Origin: Xanthobacteraceae bacterium
GTDB taxonomy: Bacteria > Pseudomonadota > Alphaproteobacteria > Rhizobiales > Xanthobacteraceae
Direction: 5' to 3'
Length of the DNA: 17,745 nucleotides
Assembly: GCA_030040825.1 (NCBI GenBank)
Contig: JASHSY010000370.1
Span: 1 to 17,745 of the forward strand
Positions within the stretch are counted from its first letter, which is position 1. Every line of letters starts with the position of its first letter. The translations under genes and the position numbers were made by a program. Below the pieces are notes generated by a model. The model saw only the letters and a list, made by a program, of their open reading frames with translations, was not told the origin of the DNA and did not search any database. Below are positions 14,713 through 17,745 of this stretch, one piece after another.

Positions 14713-15753
14713 ATGGAACAGGGCAAGGCCTCTGGCTTCGATGCTACGCTGGGACAGCCTGCGCTGATCGACCCATTTGGTCGGGCGATTAGCTATCTGC
14801 GCGTCTCGGTCACCGACCGTTGCGACTTTCGCTGCGTATATTGCATGAGCGAGCACATGGCCTTCCTTCCGAAGGCCGATCTGCTGACGCTCGAAGAGCT
14901 TGACCGGCTGTGCTCGGCTTTCGTTGAGCGCGGCGTGCGTAAATTGCGCCTGACCGGCGGCGAGCCGCTCGTCCGCCGCGGCATCATGACTTTGTTTTCG
15001 ACGCTGTCACGCCATCTCGCGGCCGGACGGCTGGATGACCTGACGCTGACAACCAATGGATCGCAACTTGCCAAATACGCCGGCGAACTTGCGGCTTATG
15101 GTGTACGCCGCGTCAACGTGTCGCTCGATACCCTCGATCCGGAAAAATTCCGCGCTATCACCCGCTGGGGAGGCCTGTCGCAGGTTCTCGCCGGCATCGA
15201 CGCAGCGCAGGCCGCCGGTCTCAAAGTTAAAATCAATGCCGTGGCGCTTAAAGGCGTGAATGAAGATGAGTTCCCAGACTTGATTGAATGGGCTCACGGC
15301 CGTGGCATGGACCTGACCCTGATCGAAGTGATGCCGCTTGGCGACATCGGCGAGGGCAGGCTCGACCAGTATCTGCCGCTATCGATGGTGCGCGCCCGGT
15401 TGGGTGAGCGTTTTTCGCTCGAAGATCTGGATTATCGCACCGGCGGGCCGGCGCGCTACGTGAAGGTCGCGGAGACCGGCGGCCGCCTCGGTTTCATTAC
15501 CCCGCTCACTCACAATTTCTGCGAATCGTGCAATCGCGTGCGCATCACTTGCACCGGTACGCTCTATATGTGCCTCGGGCAGGAGGATGCCGCCGATCTG
15601 CGTAAGCCGCTGCGCGCATCCGAGGGCAACGACTTGCTGTTTGCCGTGATTGACGAGGCGATTGCGCGCAAGCCTAAGGGCCACGATTTCATTATCGACC
15701 GCCGCCACCAGCGGCCGGCTCTCGCGCGGCATATGAGCGTAACCGGCGGCTGA
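14713..15753 (+). CDS. moaA: GTP 3',8-cyclase MoaA
   Basis: This radical SAM enzyme starts molybdenum-cofactor synthesis by converting GTP to 3',8-cyclo-GTP. The first [4Fe-4S] cluster motif is TDRCDFRCVYC (cysteines 37, 41 and 44 with this start). The second, C-terminal cluster is FCESCNR plus YMCLG (270, 273, 287). SAM-binding GGEP, TNGS and SLD segments are present, and the protein ends in the Gly-Gly that is essential in MoaA. The frame is open to 14647, with ATGs at 14695 and 14701 as well. The ATG at 14713 gives 346 aa, a common size; all earlier starts add non-conserved residues. MoaC, which acts next, is not in the window. Confidence 0.95.
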   Translation: MEQGKASGFDATLGQPALIDPFGRAISYLRVSVTDRCDFRCVYCMSEHMAFLPKADLLTLEELDRLCSAFVERGVRKLRLTGGEPLVRRGIMTLFSTLSRHLAAGRLDDLTLTTNGSQLAKYAGELAAYGVRRVNVSLDTLDPEKFRAITRWGGLSQVLAGIDAAQAAGLKVKINAVALKGVNEDEFPDLIEWAHGRGMDLTLIEVMPLGDIGEGRLDQYLPLSMVRARLGERFSLEDLDYRTGGPARYVKVAETGGRLGFITPLTHNFCESCNRVRITCTGTLYMCLGQEDAADLRKPLRASEGNDLLFAVIDEAIARKPKGHDFIIDRRHQRPALARHMSVTGG

Positions 15754-15880
15754 TGCCGCAAATTCTGCCTCGCTATTGAGTGCTCGCCGGTTCTCACGGC
15801 CCTGCGCCTAGAGCCTGTGGTGCACCTCGCTCCCGTCCGATCAACCATATAAAAGTTCACCTGCAAAAGCGGATCGGACC

Positions 15881-16660
15881 GTGACTTTGAACGCGCTTTA
15901 CCTGGATATGTCATCCTGGACGCAGTTGCTGCAGTCGGAGAGCGCTGGTCTTAGACATCCGACGTTTTGGATCGCAGCCGTCAGAATCGTTGTTATCAAT
16001 ATGCTTCTGTCGGGCGATAACGCGCTCGTCATCGCGCTGGCCTGCCGCGGATTGCCCCGGCGCCAGCGGATTTGGGGCATCGCGATCGGTGCCGGCGCCG
16101 CTGTATTTCTGCTCATCGCTTTAACGGCCATTGTCGCGTGGCTCATTGCGCTGCCCTATTTGAAATTTGCGGGCGGACTGGCGCTGCTCTACATCGCAAT
16201 CAGGTTACTCCGACCCGAACAACCCGATGAAAATGCAGTTGCCGCGGCTGCACACTTATGGCGGGCCGTGCGCATCGTCGTCGTTGCCGACCTCATCATG
16301 AGCTTCGATAACGTGCTTGCCGTTGCTACGGCGGCGCATGGCGATGTCGCTTTGCTCACTGTCGGCCTGATCGTTTCCATCCCGATCATCGTGGCCGGCG
16401 CCGCTGTCATCATGGCGCTGCTCGACCGCCTCCCCGCTCTCGTCTGGATCGGCGCGGCGTTTCTCGGTTCGGTTGCCGGCGAGGCGATCGCGACCGACCC
16501 GGCTCTGTCGCGTTACTTGGCGCAGGTCCTCGGCGATGACGCACTCCACGAAGCCGTTCGGGCCGCGAGCGTGTTGGGTGCCGTGTTCGTTATTGTCGCC
16601 GGCAAAGCTTGGCGGCGTGCAGACGTTCCGCCCCCGCATTCAACCGCGCCGCCCCAATGA
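15881..16660 (+). CDS. TerC family membrane protein (YjbE/YkoY type)
   Basis: The 259-aa integral membrane protein has about seven hydrophobic segments. Two internally repeated acidic motifs mark the TerC family: LSGDNALVIALA (D46, N47) and SFDNVLAVATA (D143, N144). They place a pair of acidic and amide residues in the membrane, thought to bind a divalent metal. The closest type is the YjbE/YkoY group, linked in several bacteria to manganese export and metal loading of exported proteins. The GTG start at 15881 has GGATCGGA upstream; an ATG at 15908 is an alternative. I looked for the yybP-ykoY manganese riboswitch in the 127 bases upstream and saw no match. The C-terminal tail is Pro-rich. 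Confidence 0.88.
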   Translation: MTLNALYLDMSSWTQLLQSESAGLRHPTFWIAAVRIVVINMLLSGDNALVIALACRGLPRRQRIWGIAIGAGAAVFLLIALTAIVAWLIALPYLKFAGGLALLYIAIRLLRPEQPDENAVAAAAHLWRAVRIVVVADLIMSFDNVLAVATAAHGDVALLTVGLIVSIPIIVAGAAVIMALLDRLPALVWIGAAFLGSVAGEAIATDPALSRYLAQVLGDDALHEAVRAASVLGAVFVIVAGKAWRRADVPPPHSTAPPQ

Positions 16661-16701
16661 CCATCTGGTAATATCCCGGCCCGCTGTTTACCGCTTACCG
16701 G

Positions 16702-17463
16702 CTATATCGAACCCATTACCGTTACTGCCGCGCGCAACTCCGCAAAGCGGAAAGCGCGGCGCTCGAGTGCCAGTTCGTCACCTCCCCACTGCTCCATATT
16801 CCAGTCCTCGTCGACGTGCGCTGCTTGCCAAGCTTCTTCGGCGCTGAGCAGGCCGTGCGCGAGCGCCAGCGCAATGAGCGCCGAGCCGGTCAACGTCGTC
16901 AGCGCATGTACAGCGCCGAGCCGCCATGGATCGGTCGGAATCGCGGCACGCGCGGCGGTCAGTGCTGTCGCGGACTGGGCAACGTGGACGATGCCCTCAC
17001 CCACCGTGAAGTGCGCACCCAGCCTTTGGCTTGCCCAATCCAAGACTGGATCCCAGTGACGCGTCTGCCGCACGGCCAGGCCGGGCGGCGAACTTGCCCG
17101 ATAGCAAACAAGATCCGAGGCGAGATATTTTTCCACCTCGGCGGCGACAGCTGCGGGCCGGTCGTGGACGCCATCGATGATTGCATTGGAAAGGCGCGTC
17201 AGCGGCATGCTTGCCGGATCAATGTGCTCGCGCTGCGCATCCCATTCCTCAGCGATCGCTTGGGCGAGCGTCAGTACGGGCGCTGCAAGCACACGGCCGG
17301 CAGGCGTGTGCACCGGCTTGCCGTCAAGCCGCACGACAAAACCGTCATCCGAGCTGAACGCTGCCGCTTTGCGGTAGAAGCGCTTGCGCAACGCCGGGCG
17401 AATGGTACGGCGTGCAGCCTCAGTGGCGCGCTCAGGTGAGACGTTTTCGAACAGATCGCGCAT
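16702..17463 (-). CDS. ATP12 family F1-ATPase assembly chaperone
   Basis: The 253-aa protein matches the ATP12 family. Marks are RFYRKAAAFSSDDGFVVRLDGKPVHTP near the N-terminus, EEWDAQREHIDPASMPLTRL (about 72-91), the DLVCYRA block (117-123), the HWDPVLDW block, and the C-terminal DEDWNMEQWGGDE (218-230). By knowledge of the yeast and alphaproteobacterial proteins it binds the F1 alpha subunit and assists F1 assembly. AAGG sits close before the ATG. It converges on the TerC gene with a 41-base gap and no obvious terminator. Confidence 0.93.
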   Translation of the reverse strand: MRDLFENVSPERATEAARRTIRPALRKRFYRKAAAFSSDDGFVVRLDGKPVHTPAGRVLAAPVLTLAQAIAEEWDAQREHIDPASMPLTRLSNAIIDGVHDRPAAVAAEVEKYLASDLVCYRASSPPGLAVRQTRHWDPVLDWASQRLGAHFTVGEGIVHVAQSATALTAARAAIPTDPWRLGAVHALTTLTGSALIALALAHGLLSAEEAWQAAHVDEDWNMEQWGGDELALERRAFRFAELRAAVTVMGSI

Positions 17464-17745
17464 AAGACCTTAGACCATAGACGAGAAATCCAGCTTCGGC
17501 AGAGGTAACGCAGCCGCTCCAGCGCCGCGCGACCGGCGATCATAAAACTTCAAACATATTCAATAGTTTAAACAGACGAGATAAGATTATAGTTGCAGTG
17601 GGTCATACGCATTTTCCAATCGCGCTTTTGTTAACGACCAACAGCGTCAAAACCCTGTTATTACAAGTACAAGCGATGGAAATCCGGGCCTTCGTCGATT
17701 ACTATTTGCGCCGGATTCGGCAGCGGGTCTGATACCGCGCGGGGG
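17464..17745. other. Upstream region of ATP12 gene, no confident gene
   Basis: About 280 bases run to the window edge. The stretch 17541-17600 is strikingly AT-rich for this genome and includes the palindrome GTTTAAAC (17566-17573), so it probably contains a promoter. Two weak coding hints remain. One is a plus-strand frame from a GTG at 17598 to 17732 (44 aa, ending VDYYLRRIRQRV). The other is a minus-strand frame open from the edge to a TAA at 17661 that could be the tail of a neighbouring gene. Neither has a recognised family, so neither is called. Confidence 0.5.

Noticed and set aside
15754..15880. yybP-ykoY manganese riboswitch before the TerC gene
   Set aside because: The conserved riboswitch blocks are not visible in these 127 bases.

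Overview
The window is chromosomal DNA from an alphaproteobacterium, most likely of the Hyphomicrobiales in the Bradyrhizobium/Rhodopseudomonas/Xanthobacteraceae range. This is inferred from high G+C, protein resemblance (DUF2865 and DUF2783 proteins, class II DAHP synthase, alphaproteobacterial glutathione reductase, ATP12), and a perfect TTAA-N7-TTAAC box of the CtrA type. No transposase, integrase, tRNA, rRNA, CRISPR array or phage gene was seen. The region reads as stable core genome plus one aromatic-catabolism module.

Left part, minus strand (1-2277): an operon reading leftward, cysS - GNAT acetyltransferase - 40-aa membrane protein - 34-aa membrane protein - cimA (N-terminus only). The junctions are 4-base overlaps or gaps of under 10 bases. 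The two tiny membrane proteins are easily missed. A 346-bp gap (2278-2623) follows. It holds short upstream frames on the cysS side and a CtrA-type box on the side of the next gene.

2624-3016: a gene for a small secreted six-cysteine protein of unknown function, ended by two consecutive hairpins. The second hairpin overlaps the stop codon of the convergent operon.

3011-7202, catabolic module: a minus-strand operon (metallo-beta-lactamase-fold protein - FAD aromatic monooxygenase - DUF2783 protein) is divergent from a MarR-family regulator, and a zeta-class maleylacetoacetate/maleylpyruvate isomerase lies downstream of the regulator. This suggests ring hydroxylation feeding a homogentisate- or gentisate-type pathway under MarR control. 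The ring-cleavage dioxygenase and the hydrolase are not in the window.

7274-13850: an exported DUF2865 protein converges on a minus-strand series running rpiA - gor - aroG (class II DAHP synthase) - nadE. These serve the pentose-phosphate pathway, glutathione redox balance, shikimate entry and NAD synthesis.

13886-17463: gph and moaA on the plus strand, a TerC/YjbE-type membrane protein, and a convergent F1-ATPase assembly chaperone (ATP12). The last 280 bases are partly AT-rich intergenic DNA with only weak coding hints.

I do not see a clearly new multi-gene system. The best leads are the MBL-fold protein with a rewritten second metal site inside the catabolic operon, the CtrA-type box in front of the six-cysteine secreted protein, and the paired micro-membrane proteins coupled to cysS/cimA.
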